5,755 nucleotides of DNA from Rhodobacterales bacterium (GTDB lineage Bacteria; Pseudomonadota; Alphaproteobacteria; Rhodobacterales; Rhodobacteraceae): assembly GCA_013298485.1 (NCBI GenBank), contig JAAFHS010000196.1, forward strand, positions 1 through 5,755, written 5' to 3'. A program made the position numbers and the translations under genes. Shown here in pieces: positions 1 to 5,656 of the stretch (position 1 is the stretch's first letter; each line of letters starts with the position of its first letter). The notes under the pieces are model-generated. The model saw nothing but the letters and a program-made list of their open reading frames with translations. It was not told the origin of the DNA and did not search any database.

Positions 1-397
1 GCTGGCCTATCTGGCCGAAGGGGCCGTGGGCCTGCCGGTTTTCGCCGGATTTTCGTTCGGTCCGGCAGTCCTGATCGGGCCGACAGCGGGCTTTCTGTGG
101 GGCTTTGTCGCGATGGCCTGGCTGACGGGTGTTCTGGTGGAGCGCGGGCTGGACAAAGGGTTTGTCAGACTGTTCTTCGCCGCGCTGATCCCGGCCACAT
201 TGCTGTTCATCCCGGGGGCGGCCTGGCCGCTGCTGGCCAGCAAGATGGCCTGGGCCAGCGAATGGGGTGCCGACAGCCTTGCCATGGTCTGGCAGTATTA
301 TGTGGCCCCGTTCCTGGTGGGTGATGTGGTCAAATCGACGATTGCGGCGTTTGTGGTTGTGGGTGGCTGGGCCGCGCTGAAAGACCGCAAGGTTTAA
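1..397 (+). CDS. bioY: Biotin transporter BioY, C-terminal part (5' end outside window)
   Basis: This is the substrate-binding S-component of an energy-coupling-factor vitamin transporter, an inner-membrane protein that takes up biotin, alone or with the BioM/BioN energising module. The frame is open from the window edge (first full codon at base 2) and gives 131 residues, so perhaps the first 50-60 residues of a roughly 190-residue protein are missing. Visible family marks are the opening YLAEGAVGLPVFAG, the GPTAGFLWGF stretch (fragment residues 26-35) and the late PFLVGDVVK (residues 103-111). The last supplies the conserved Asp/Lys pair that, in structurally known BioY proteins as I recall them, contacts biotin. 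Three to four hydrophobic segments are seen (about 22-46, 56-80, 93-105, 109-126). It ends in TAA at 395-397, converging on the DUF1284 gene. Whether bioM/bioN lie upstream cannot be seen. The family call is secure. Confidence 0.93.
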   Translation, partial: LAYLAEGAVGLPVFAGFSFGPAVLIGPTAGFLWGFVAMAWLTGVLVERGLDKGFVRLFFAALIPATLLFIPGAAWPLLASKMAWASEWGADSLAMVWQYYVAPFLVGDVVKSTIAAFVVVGGWAALKDRKV

Positions 398-837
398 GGG
401 ATGGCGGGGCTGTTGTGCAGGCGGACAAGGGCCGCCTCGCACATCCCGTAAGGTTCCCATTCGCAGCCTGCGCACAGGGTTTTCAGGCTGCCGGGTGGGA
501 CGGCGGCGCGTATCCTGCGCAGCCCCTCGCCCCAGGTCAGCGTGTCGCCGGGGGCAAGGGACAGGGCCGCGGCATGGGCCGCATCAAGCCTGTCGATCTT
601 GGTCTGGCTGGTGCACAGTTGCCCGCGCCGTTTGGGGCAGGGCCTGCAGATATCATCAACACTGCCCGTCACGGTGATCCGCGTGGCGTCACCCCCGGTG
701 CTGCGCAGCCGGCCCATCACGATGGCGGTCATGTTGGCGGCGAAATCGGGGGAATATCCCTTCCCCTCGAACCCCAGCGAGCACAGGAAATGGTGCGGGC
801 GGTAGCGGACCACGGATGTGTCCGGGCCTTGCGTCAT
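394..837 (-). CDS. DUF1284 cysteine-rich protein, function unknown
   Basis: This is a soluble 147-residue protein that I recognise as a DUF1284 (COG3543-type) member from its opening RYRPHHFLCSLGFEGKGYSP (residues 11-30) and the VDDICRPCP segment (60-68). It contains seven cysteines: C19, a C64-x2-C67 pair, C75, a C122-x2-C125 pair and C133. It also has the HH pair at 15-16. This pattern suggests bound metal, perhaps an iron-sulfur cluster, but that is inference and no reaction is known to me. The ATG at 837-835 overlaps the purF stop as ATGA (834-837). No good ribosome binding site precedes it, so it probably relies on translational coupling to purF. Its stop TAA (396-394) overlaps that of bioY. 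There are no signal peptide or membrane segments, so it is expected in the cytoplasm. The family call is fairly sure; the function is open. Confidence 0.88.
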   Translation of the reverse strand: MTQGPDTSVVRYRPHHFLCSLGFEGKGYSPDFAANMTAIVMGRLRSTGGDATRITVTGSVDDICRPCPKRRGQLCTSQTKIDRLDAAHAAALSLAPGDTLTWGEGLRRIRAAVPPGSLKTLCAGCEWEPYGMCEAALVRLHNSPAIP

Positions 838-2294
838 TCTGCGGCTTTCATCTGGAACCCCGCCTCGATCCTGTCGGAGGGGGCCACGGGGTATTCGCCG
901 GAAAAGCAGGCGTCGCAGTATTGCGGGGAGGCGTTGTTGCGGCCAGTGGCCTGGCCTGCGGCGCGGTAGAGACCGTCAAGCGAGACGAATTTCAAGGAGT
1001 CGACGCCGATCCAGACGCGCATCTCCTCTTCTGACATCGTGGCGGCCAGCAGTTTATCGCGTTCCGGCGTGTCGACGCCGTAGAAACAGGGCCATGCCGT
1101 GGGGGGCGACGCGATGCGGAAGTGGACCTCGGCGGCACCCGCCTCCAATATCATGTCCTTGATCTTGCGGCTGGTGGTGCCGCGCACGACTGAGTCGTCG
1201 ACCAGAATCACGCGCTTGCCCTTGATCAGGGCGCGGTTGACGTTCAGCTTCAGCCGCACGCCCATGTTGCGGATGTGGTCGGTGGGTTCAATAAAGGTGC
1301 GGCCCATGTACTGGTTGCGGATGATCCCCATCGCATAGGGGATACCGGATTCCTGTGAATAGCCAATGGCGGCGGGGGTGCCACTATCAGGCACGGGGCA
1401 GACGAGATCGGCGTCAACCGGGGCCTCACGCGCAAGTTCGCGCCCGATGGCGGCGCGGGTTTCATAGACGGAGCGCCCGCCGATGATGCTGTCGGGGCGC
1501 GAGAAATAGACGTTCTCAAAGATGCAGAAGCGCGATTTGGCGGGGGCAAAGGGGTGGGTGGAGTTGACCTTGCCATCTTCGATCACGACCATTTCGCCGG
1601 GTTCAATCTCGCGCACGAATTCCGCGCCGATGATATCGAGACCGCATGTTTCGGACGACAGCGCCCAGGCAGAATCGCTGATCCGGCCAAGGACAAGGGG
1701 GCGCACACCCAGGGGATCGCGCACGCCGATCAGTTTGGTGCGGGTCATGGCGACGACGCTGAACGCGCCCTCGACCCGGCGGAGCGCATCCTTGATGCGT
1801 TCAGAGAGGTTTTTCTGGATCGACCGCGCCATCAGATGGATGATGCATTCGCTGTCGGACGAGGATTGGAAGATGCTGCCACGCTCGATCAGTTCGCGCC
1901 GCAGGGCATCGGCATTGGTGATATTGCCGTTATGCGCGATGGCGCAGCCGCCCATGGAAAACTCGCCGAAGAAGGGCTGCACGTCGCGGATGGCGGTGGC
2001 CCCCTTGGAGCCTGCGGTGGAATAGCGCACATGGCCGATGGCAAGCTCACCCGGCAGGGTATCCATCACGTCGCGTTTGGTGAAATTGTCGCGGACATAG
2101 CCGAAGCGGCGGGCGGAGTTGAAGCCGACAGTCGGATCATAGCTGACGATGCCGCCCGCCTCCTGGCCGCGGTGCTGCAGGGCATGCAGGCCGAGGGCGA
2201 CGAAGTTGGAGGCATCGGCGACGCCGATGGTGCCGAAGATGCCGCATTCCTCCTTCAACTTGTCATCATCGAAGGGGTGGGAAAGCATGCGCAT
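834..2294 (-). CDS. purF: Amidophosphoribosyltransferase (glutamine PRPP amidotransferase)
   Basis: This cytoplasmic enzyme transfers ammonia from glutamine to PRPP, giving 5-phosphoribosylamine, the first committed step of purine synthesis. With the start used here it has 486 residues. The N-terminal class II glutaminase domain has nucleophile C17 (EECGIFG), HRGQEAGGI (41-49), GHVRYSTAG (87-95), AHNGNITN (120-127) and SSSDSE (144-149). The C-terminal phosphoribosyltransferase domain has the PRPP loop VILVDDSVVRGTT (362-374). C257, C403, C460 and C463 match the four Fe4S4 ligands of Bacillus subtilis PurF (146-residue spacing between the first two, then a CxxC). The 16 residues before C17 should be removed as a propeptide. 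ATG 2294-2292 is chosen because GGAA lies 9 bases upstream. In-frame GTG at 2342 and ATG at 2333 lack a ribosome binding site and the added codons have poor GC at third positions. ATG 2288 is also possible. Confidence 0.97.
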   Translation of the reverse strand: MRMLSHPFDDDKLKEECGIFGTIGVADASNFVALGLHALQHRGQEAGGIVSYDPTVGFNSARRFGYVRDNFTKRDVMDTLPGELAIGHVRYSTAGSKGATAIRDVQPFFGEFSMGGCAIAHNGNITNADALRRELIERGSIFQSSSDSECIIHLMARSIQKNLSERIKDALRRVEGAFSVVAMTRTKLIGVRDPLGVRPLVLGRISDSAWALSSETCGLDIIGAEFVREIEPGEMVVIEDGKVNSTHPFAPAKSRFCIFENVYFSRPDSIIGGRSVYETRAAIGRELAREAPVDADLVCPVPDSGTPAAIGYSQESGIPYAMGIIRNQYMGRTFIEPTDHIRNMGVRLKLNVNRALIKGKRVILVDDSVVRGTTSRKIKDMILEAGAAEVHFRIASPPTAWPCFYGVDTPERDKLLAATMSEEEMRVWIGVDSLKFVSLDGLYRAAGQATGRNNASPQYCDACFSGEYPVAPSDRIEAGFQMKAAE

Positions 2295-2315
2295 GAAAGG
2301 GCGTTCCGATTCCGC

Positions 2316-2332
2316 TGGCTGGATGACAGCCA
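2316..2332 (-). other. Small hairpin in the purF leader
   Basis: TGGCTG (2316-2321) and CAGCCA (2327-2332) form a perfect 6-base stem with a 5-base loop, ending about 20 bases before the chosen purF start. It overlaps the alternative in-frame ATG at 2333-2331. There is no U-tract, so it is not an intrinsic terminator. It may be chance or a minor leader structure in the 78-base gap between purF and the preceding gene. No other signal was recognised in that gap. Confidence 0.25.
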
Positions 2333-2372
2333 TGTAAAACACGCGCAGCGGATTGTCACGCGGGAAGCGGGG

Positions 2373-2882
2373 TCAGCGCCGGGACGGGGCAAAGATTGCG
2401 GTCAGGAACAACAGGACGCCGGCCCCGAAATAGGCAGGCGCGCCGAGGCCCAGATGCGCCTGCGCCTGGGTGGACAGCTGCTGCCAGAGATCAGGGGGAA
2501 GCTGGTCAAACGCGCCTGCGGCGCGCGCGCGGTAGGCCCCGTAGGCGGCATAGGCGAGCAGGCCCACGGGAATGGCGCCCAGCACAAAGCCCATCAGTTT
2601 CGAATAATAGCCGAAAAGCCCGATCAGCCCGAACAGGGCCGCGAGGGGGAAGGAGACGGCAAAGGCGATGGCGGCCCACAGGATGGTATTGGAGGGGTCG
2701 ATGTCGGAGGCGGGGTTGGGGAGATTGGACAGATCATCAAAGTTGCGCAAATCTGGATTGGCATCGGCGAGGGCCCGCACGCCATCCAACAGCGACCAGG
2801 TGCCGTAGTCGGGGCTGTCCACCCATGGCAGCGCAAAGCTTCCCAGGATCACGGCAGAAAACAGAAATCCCAACCAGCGCAT
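2373..2882 (-). CDS. Unrecognised integral membrane protein between cvpA and purF
   Basis: I do not recognise a family for this 169-residue protein. It has about four hydrophobic segments: residues 4-20 (an uncleaved anchor or signal-like start), 67-90, 95-117 and 147-164. Between the first two lies a roughly 45-residue polar, acidic stretch rich in Asp, Asn and Pro (residues 21-65), and between the third and fourth a 30-residue loop. The ends are Arg-rich (MRW and PSRR). With an even number of segments both ends should be on the same side, probably cytoplasmic, leaving the acidic loop in the periplasm (inference). ATG 2882-2880 is well supported: AAAGGA lies 7 bases upstream (2895-2890). The gene lies 77 bases after cvpA and 78 bases before purF, on the same strand, so it is probably co-transcribed. 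No catalytic motif is seen and a role in purine synthesis is not implied by sequence. Confidence 0.85.
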   Translation of the reverse strand: MRWLGFLFSAVILGSFALPWVDSPDYGTWSLLDGVRALADANPDLRNFDDLSNLPNPASDIDPSNTILWAAIAFAVSFPLAALFGLIGLFGYYSKLMGFVLGAIPVGLLAYAAYGAYRARAAGAFDQLPPDLWQQLSTQAQAHLGLGAPAYFGAGVLLFLTAIFAPSRR

Positions 2883-2889
2883 ATCGTGT

Positions 2890-2895
2890 TCCTTT
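2890..2895 (-). promoter_or_regulatory. Ribosome binding site of the unknown membrane gene
   Basis: AAAGGA on the minus strand stands 7 bases before ATG 2882 and fixes this start. It partly overlaps one copy of the TTTCAAAA direct repeat. Confidence 0.65.
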
Positions 2896-2913
2896 CAAAA
2901 TGCTGTTTCAAAA
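2893..2913. repeat. Short direct repeat TTTCAAAA x2
   Basis: Two identical 8-base copies, TTTCAAAA, lie at 2893-2900 and 2906-2913 with a 5-base spacer (13-base period). This is a locally AT-rich patch in an otherwise GC-rich window. On the minus strand they read TTTTGAAA, each containing a TTGAAA that resembles a -35 box. No matching -10 box at 16-18 bases is convincing, so a promoter is not claimed. The rest of the 2883-2959 gap holds a small palindrome, CCGCA-GA-TGCGG at 2946-2957, without a U-tract. Confidence 0.45.
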
Positions 2914-2959
2914 AGAGGATCGTCATGGTCGTCAGGCGGTGGTGCCGCAGATGCGGAAA

Positions 2960-3568
2960 TCAGGGGTTTGCGGGGGCGGGGGCTGCGGGTGCAGGCTCTG
3001 CCGGGGCGGGGGCGGTGGGGGTGGCGCAGACGCTTGTCAGGTCATTGTAGCGGGTCAGGATCCAGCCGGGGGCATCGGTGGGGATCGACGCGTCAATCCG
3101 GCCCTGGATCGAGGCGACAACCTTGGCGGTGCGGGAGTTGTCGACCATGGGCACGGTATTGGCCGCAACCGCGCGGTCGAACACGACGAATGCGATCAGC
3201 ACCAGCACGACGCCGCGCAGGACGCCGAACAGGAAGCCGAGCGCCTGGTCGATGCCGCCGAGGGCAGAGCGCTGGATAATGGAGGACAGCAGCGGCGTGA
3301 AGAGGGCGGCGAGCACGAGACCGATGGCAAAGACACCGGCAAAGGCCCCGATGATCGAGAGTTCGCAACTGTCGCGCAGGAAGTCACCGACCACGGGGAT
3401 TTCCTTGACCAGGGGCTGGGCCTGCGGGGCGAAGATGAAGGCGAGCACGGCGGCTCCGATCCAGCCGACGATGGCCATCAGTTCGCGCACGATGCCCCGG
3501 CTGTAGGCGAGGATGGCGGAAAGGATGATGATAATCGCAACAACGCCGTCGACGACCGTGAAGTCCAT
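2960..3568 (-). CDS. cvpA: CvpA family inner-membrane protein
   Basis: This is a 202-residue member of the colicin V production protein family (PF02674), whose biochemical role is unsettled. In E. coli cvpA precedes purF and is needed for colicin V secretion. Family marks are MDFTVVDGVVA at the start, YSRGIVRE (22-29) and LGGIDQALGFLFGVLRG (103-119). Four membrane segments are visible at about 5-21, 31-49, 72-93 and 112-131. After residue 140 comes a soluble tail that ends in a low-complexity Ala/Pro stretch (about 182-202), longer than in many relatives; this tail is what makes the DNA at 2963-3020 so G-rich. ATG 3568-3566 is chosen because AGGAG lies 7 bases upstream. An extension upstream to 3619 would run into the end of radA and has no family support. 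It follows radA by 22 bases, suggesting one operon. Confidence 0.93.
   Translation of the reverse strand: MDFTVVDGVVAIIIILSAILAYSRGIVRELMAIVGWIGAAVLAFIFAPQAQPLVKEIPVVGDFLRDSCELSIIGAFAGVFAIGLVLAALFTPLLSSIIQRSALGGIDQALGFLFGVLRGVVLVLIAFVVFDRAVAANTVPMVDNSRTAKVVASIQGRIDASIPTDAPGWILTRYNDLTSVCATPTAPAPAEPAPAAPAPANP
2963..3020 (+). other. G-run cluster with a G-quadruplex-type motif
   Basis: On the plus strand, runs GGGG (2963-2966), GGGGG (2972-2976), GGGGG (2978-2982) and GGG (2987-2989) are separated by loops of 5, 1 and 4 bases, fitting the usual four-run quadruplex pattern. Three more G-runs follow at 3003-3020. It lies on the template strand of the cvpA 3' end and is explained by Pro and Ala codons of the CvpA tail, so any structural role is speculative. 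Confidence 0.4.
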
Positions 3569-3575
3569 GCCTGCT

Positions 3576-3580
3576 CTCCT
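3576..3580 (-). promoter_or_regulatory. Ribosome binding site of cvpA
   Basis: AGGAG on the minus strand lies 7 bases before ATG 3568, within the 22-base radA-cvpA gap. It is the strongest ribosome binding site in the window and sets the cvpA start. Confidence 0.8.
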
Positions 3581-3590
3581 ATCGCCGGGG

Positions 3591-4949
3591 TCAACCTGCC
3601 CCGAACATCTCGCCCACAAAGGCCGTCAGATCCGGCATCTGCCGCACCGTCATGCCCGTCGCCTCACCCAGTTTCGATCTGTGTGGCGCAACGGCTTGGG
3701 TGAAACCAAGTTTTGACGCCTCTTTCAACCGGTTTTCCGTCTGCCCCACGGGCCGCAGCGCGCCGGACAGGCTGATTTCGCCAAATAGCACCATATCTGG
3801 CGGAATTGCCACATCTTCGCGTGCCGACAGCAGGGCTGCCGCCACGGCAAGATCAGCGGCGGGTTCATTGACGCGCAGCCCGCCCGCGACGTTCAGGAAG
3901 ACATCAAGCCCGGTAAAGGGGATGCCGCAGCGCGCCTCGAGCACCGCAAGGATGGTGGAGACGCGGCCCGAATCCAGCCCCACGACGGTGCGGCGGGGCG
4001 TGCCCAGCGATGACTGCGACACCAGCGCCTGGATTTCCGTGAGTACGGGCCTTGTGCCTTCAATGCCCGCAAACACCGCAGACCCGGGGGCCGGGCGGTC
4101 ACGGTCCGACAGGAACAGCGCGGACGGGTTGGTGACCTGTGCAAGACCATCACCCGTCATCTCGAACACACCGATTTCATCGGCGGGGCCGAAGCGGTTC
4201 TTGACGGCGCGCAGGATGCGGAACTGGTGGCCGCGTTCGCCTTCGAAATAAAGGACGGTATCGACCATGTGTTCAACCACGCGGGGGCCCGCGATCTGGC
4301 CGTCCTTGGTGACATGACCGACAAGGATGATCGCGACACCGCGCCGTTTGGCGAAGGTGACGAGTTCGTGCGCGGCGGCGCGGACCTGGCTGACCGATCC
4401 GGGGGCGGCCTCGATTGAGTCGAGCCACATGGTCTGGATGGAATCGATGATGGCAAGGCCGGGGCGGGTCGCATCCAGCGTGGTCAGGATATCGCGCAGG
4501 TTGGTTTCGGCACCCAGCACGACGGGTGCGTCGGTGAGGCCAAGGCGGGCCGCACGCATGCGCACCTGTGCGGGGGCCTCTTCGCCCGAGATGTAGACGC
4601 ATTTGACGCCGCGCCGGGCGAAACTGGCCGCCGCCTGCAGCAGCAGGGTGGACTTGCCGATGCCGGGATCGCCGCCGACAAGGATGGCCGAGGCGGGCAC
4701 GAGGCCGCCGCCCAGCACGCGGTCCAGCTCATCAATGCCGGAACTGGCGCGGGGGGGCGGGGCCTCTTCGGTGGCAAGATCGGTCAGGGGAATGGTGCGG
4801 CCACGGCTGCCAAGCGCCTTGGGGCCTGCCGACAGGGGGGCCTCTTCGACGATGGAATTCCAGGCCCCGCAGGCATCGCAGCGGCCCTGCCATTTCTTAT
4901 GGGCGGCCCCGCAGGAATTACAGGTGAAACTGGGGCTGGATTTGCTCAT
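3591..4949 (-). CDS. radA: DNA repair protein RadA (Sms)
   Basis: This is the cytoplasmic RecA-like ATPase that helps process recombination intermediates by driving branch migration; in E. coli it acts alongside RecA. The 452-residue length matches the usual ~455-460. In order it has a zinc ribbon C10-x2-C13 ... C24-x2-C27, a Walker A loop GGDPGIGKST (92-101), a Walker B strand with LAIIDSIQT (165-173), the RadA-specific KNRFG motif (250-254) and a C-terminal Lon-protease-like domain (about 275-452) with FLNVAGGLRVNEPAADLAVA (351-370) and GEISLSGALRPV (390-401). All key residues appear intact. ATG 4949-4947 is chosen because it places MSKSSPSFTC directly before the zinc ribbon; the TTG at 4985 would add twelve unlikely residues. 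The ribosome binding site is weak (CGGGG). It is followed by cvpA after 22 bases. Confidence 0.97.
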   Translation of the reverse strand: MSKSSPSFTCNSCGAAHKKWQGRCDACGAWNSIVEEAPLSAGPKALGSRGRTIPLTDLATEEAPPPRASSGIDELDRVLGGGLVPASAILVGGDPGIGKSTLLLQAAASFARRGVKCVYISGEEAPAQVRMRAARLGLTDAPVVLGAETNLRDILTTLDATRPGLAIIDSIQTMWLDSIEAAPGSVSQVRAAAHELVTFAKRRGVAIILVGHVTKDGQIAGPRVVEHMVDTVLYFEGERGHQFRILRAVKNRFGPADEIGVFEMTGDGLAQVTNPSALFLSDRDRPAPGSAVFAGIEGTRPVLTEIQALVSQSSLGTPRRTVVGLDSGRVSTILAVLEARCGIPFTGLDVFLNVAGGLRVNEPAADLAVAAALLSAREDVAIPPDMVLFGEISLSGALRPVGQTENRLKEASKLGFTQAVAPHRSKLGEATGMTVRQMPDLTAFVGEMFGAG

Positions 4950-5008
4950 GCCCCGGGTTGTGCCCGGAATGTGCAGGCTGGGCAAGGGTCAGCGGTGGGC
5001 GGCCGGGT

Positions 5009-5044
5009 GCCTCCCTCGACCCCGCGCGGTGGGGGCTGGGAGGC
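5009..5044. repeat. Imperfect GC-rich palindrome A
   Basis: GCCTCCC (5009-5015) is the exact reverse complement of GGGAGGC (5038-5044). Inside, CCCC (5020-5023) can pair with GGGG (5031-5034), giving about 11 base pairs with a small internal loop. It has no T-tract on either strand, so it is not a classical intrinsic terminator, although it could end or protect the 3' end of the pqiA-like mRNA. Confidence 0.45.
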
Positions 5045-5091
5045 CATACATGGATAAGTGGTGTTTCTTCTTCAACCGCCTGCACCCCCAA

Positions 5092-5118
5092 CCCCTCCTC
5101 CCATATGGGGAGGGGAGG
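5092..5118. repeat. Imperfect GC-rich palindrome B centred on CATATGG
   Basis: CCTCCC (5097-5102) pairs exactly with GGGAGG (5108-5113) around ATATG, and the pairing continues after a mismatch with outer C:G pairs to 5092/5118. The right flank repeats the GGGAGGCC-CAT flank of palindrome A (5038-5047 against 5114-5122). It lies about 40 bases after the pqiA-like stop in the direction of transcription. The layout resembles a dispersed intergenic palindromic element or a terminator-like hairpin lacking a U-tract. Confidence 0.45.
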
Positions 5119-5156
5119 CCCATGACCTTCATCCGGTGTCTTCCTGTCCTACGGGG

Positions 5157-5600
5157 TCAGCGCGCCGATTTCCGTCCGGTCTGAAAACTGATCCAGAGCG
5201 AGGCGAGGATGCAGGCGGTGAAGAGGTAGAGGCCCCAGGCGACCTCGACCGTGGCCAGGCCCACGCCTTTGACGACGACGATGTAGAGGGCGATGAGGAA
5301 CATGTCGGCCATGGCGAGCTTGCCCAGGATGTTGAGCGCGGGGAGCACGCGGGGGGACAGCAGGCGGAAATGCAGAAGGGCCAGGCCGATGGTCTTCAGC
5401 CAGGGCGCGAAGATCGCCATGACGGTGACCACAAGGGCGAGGAAGACGTCGCTTTCCCACAGGGATTGCAGGCCGGTGATGACCGAGATTTCATCGAGGC
5501 CGAACATCGGCAGCAGGCCCGCCCGCAGCAGGGGGGCAAACCAGGCGATGGGAAACAGGATCAGCAGGGCGAGGTTGATCGCTTTGGTCAGATTGGTCAT
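5157..5600 (-). CDS. Short PqiA-family inner-membrane protein (paraquat-inducible protein A-like)
   Basis: This 147-residue protein corresponds to a single PqiA domain (PF04403); E. coli PqiA has two such domains in about 417 residues and works with PqiB/PqiC in transport between the inner and outer membranes. Four membrane segments are visible at about 8-26, 52-75, 86-110 and 118-138. KLAMADMFLIAL (94-105) matches the family's W/L-x-M-x-D-x-F signature. It lacks the N-terminal four-cysteine zinc ribbon of longer PqiA proteins. No pqiB (MCE-domain) gene adjoins it downstream; upstream is outside the window. The chosen ATG is at 5600 (AGGA 8 bases upstream). ATG 5609 is an equal rival, with AAAGG 7 bases upstream. 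An open frame up to 5723 looks noncoding. Family call is good; substrate unknown. Confidence 0.82.
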   Translation of the reverse strand: MTNLTKAINLALLILFPIAWFAPLLRAGLLPMFGLDEISVITGLQSLWESDVFLALVVTVMAIFAPWLKTIGLALLHFRLLSPRVLPALNILGKLAMADMFLIALYIVVVKGVGLATVEVAWGLYLFTACILASLWISFQTGRKSAR

Positions 5601-5613
5601 GCCGGACATCCTG

Positions 5614-5656
5614 TTGCCTTTGCAGGCTGGTGCCACAGGACGGGCTGCAAAGGCAA
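5614..5656. promoter_or_regulatory. Perfect 12-base inverted repeat in the pqiA-like leader
   Basis: TTGCCTTTGCAG (5614-5625) is the exact reverse complement of CTGCAAAGGCAA (5645-5656), with a 19-base spacer. In the mRNA the downstream arm holds AAAGG, the binding site of the ATG at 5609, and ends one base before the AGGA that serves ATG 5600. It could be an mRNA hairpin that limits translation, or a binding site for a dimeric repressor. Upstream, CTTTGC recurs around 5699-5712 (two more copies). The rest, 5657-5755, shows no recognisable gene or promoter. Confidence 0.55.

Larger units (their letters stand above)
4950..5156. other. Intergenic region between pqiA-like gene and radA
   Basis: This 207-base gap should hold both the 3' end of the pqiA-like transcript and the radA promoter. 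Two palindromes occupy it (separate entries). On the minus strand TTGAAG at 5075-5070 resembles a -35 box, but the hexamer 17 bases on (CATGTA) is a poor -10, so no promoter is claimed. No open reading frame here has a family match. Confidence 0.5.

Noticed and set aside
2883..2914. Sigma-70 type promoter from TTGAAA boxes
   Set aside because: No convincing -10 box at suitable spacing, and the implied transcript start would fall at the start codon although a ribosome binding site is present.
2946..2957. Terminator after cvpA (CCGCA-GA-TGCGG)
   Set aside because: The stem is only 5 base pairs with a 2-base loop and is not followed by a U-tract on the minus strand.
1554..3050. Plus-strand open frame of 498 codons
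   Set aside because: It is antisense to purF and the membrane gene, crosses their boundary, is rich in Gly/Ala/Asp/His/Gln without any family motif, and is the usual mirror frame of high-GC coding DNA.
2396..3703. Plus-strand open frame of 435 codons
   Set aside because: It is Arg/Gly/Pro-rich, antisense to three genes and has no domain; another GC-driven shadow.
4950..4985. TTG start for radA at 4985
   Set aside because: It would add twelve residues before the zinc ribbon with no family support; ATG 4949 fits the usual length.
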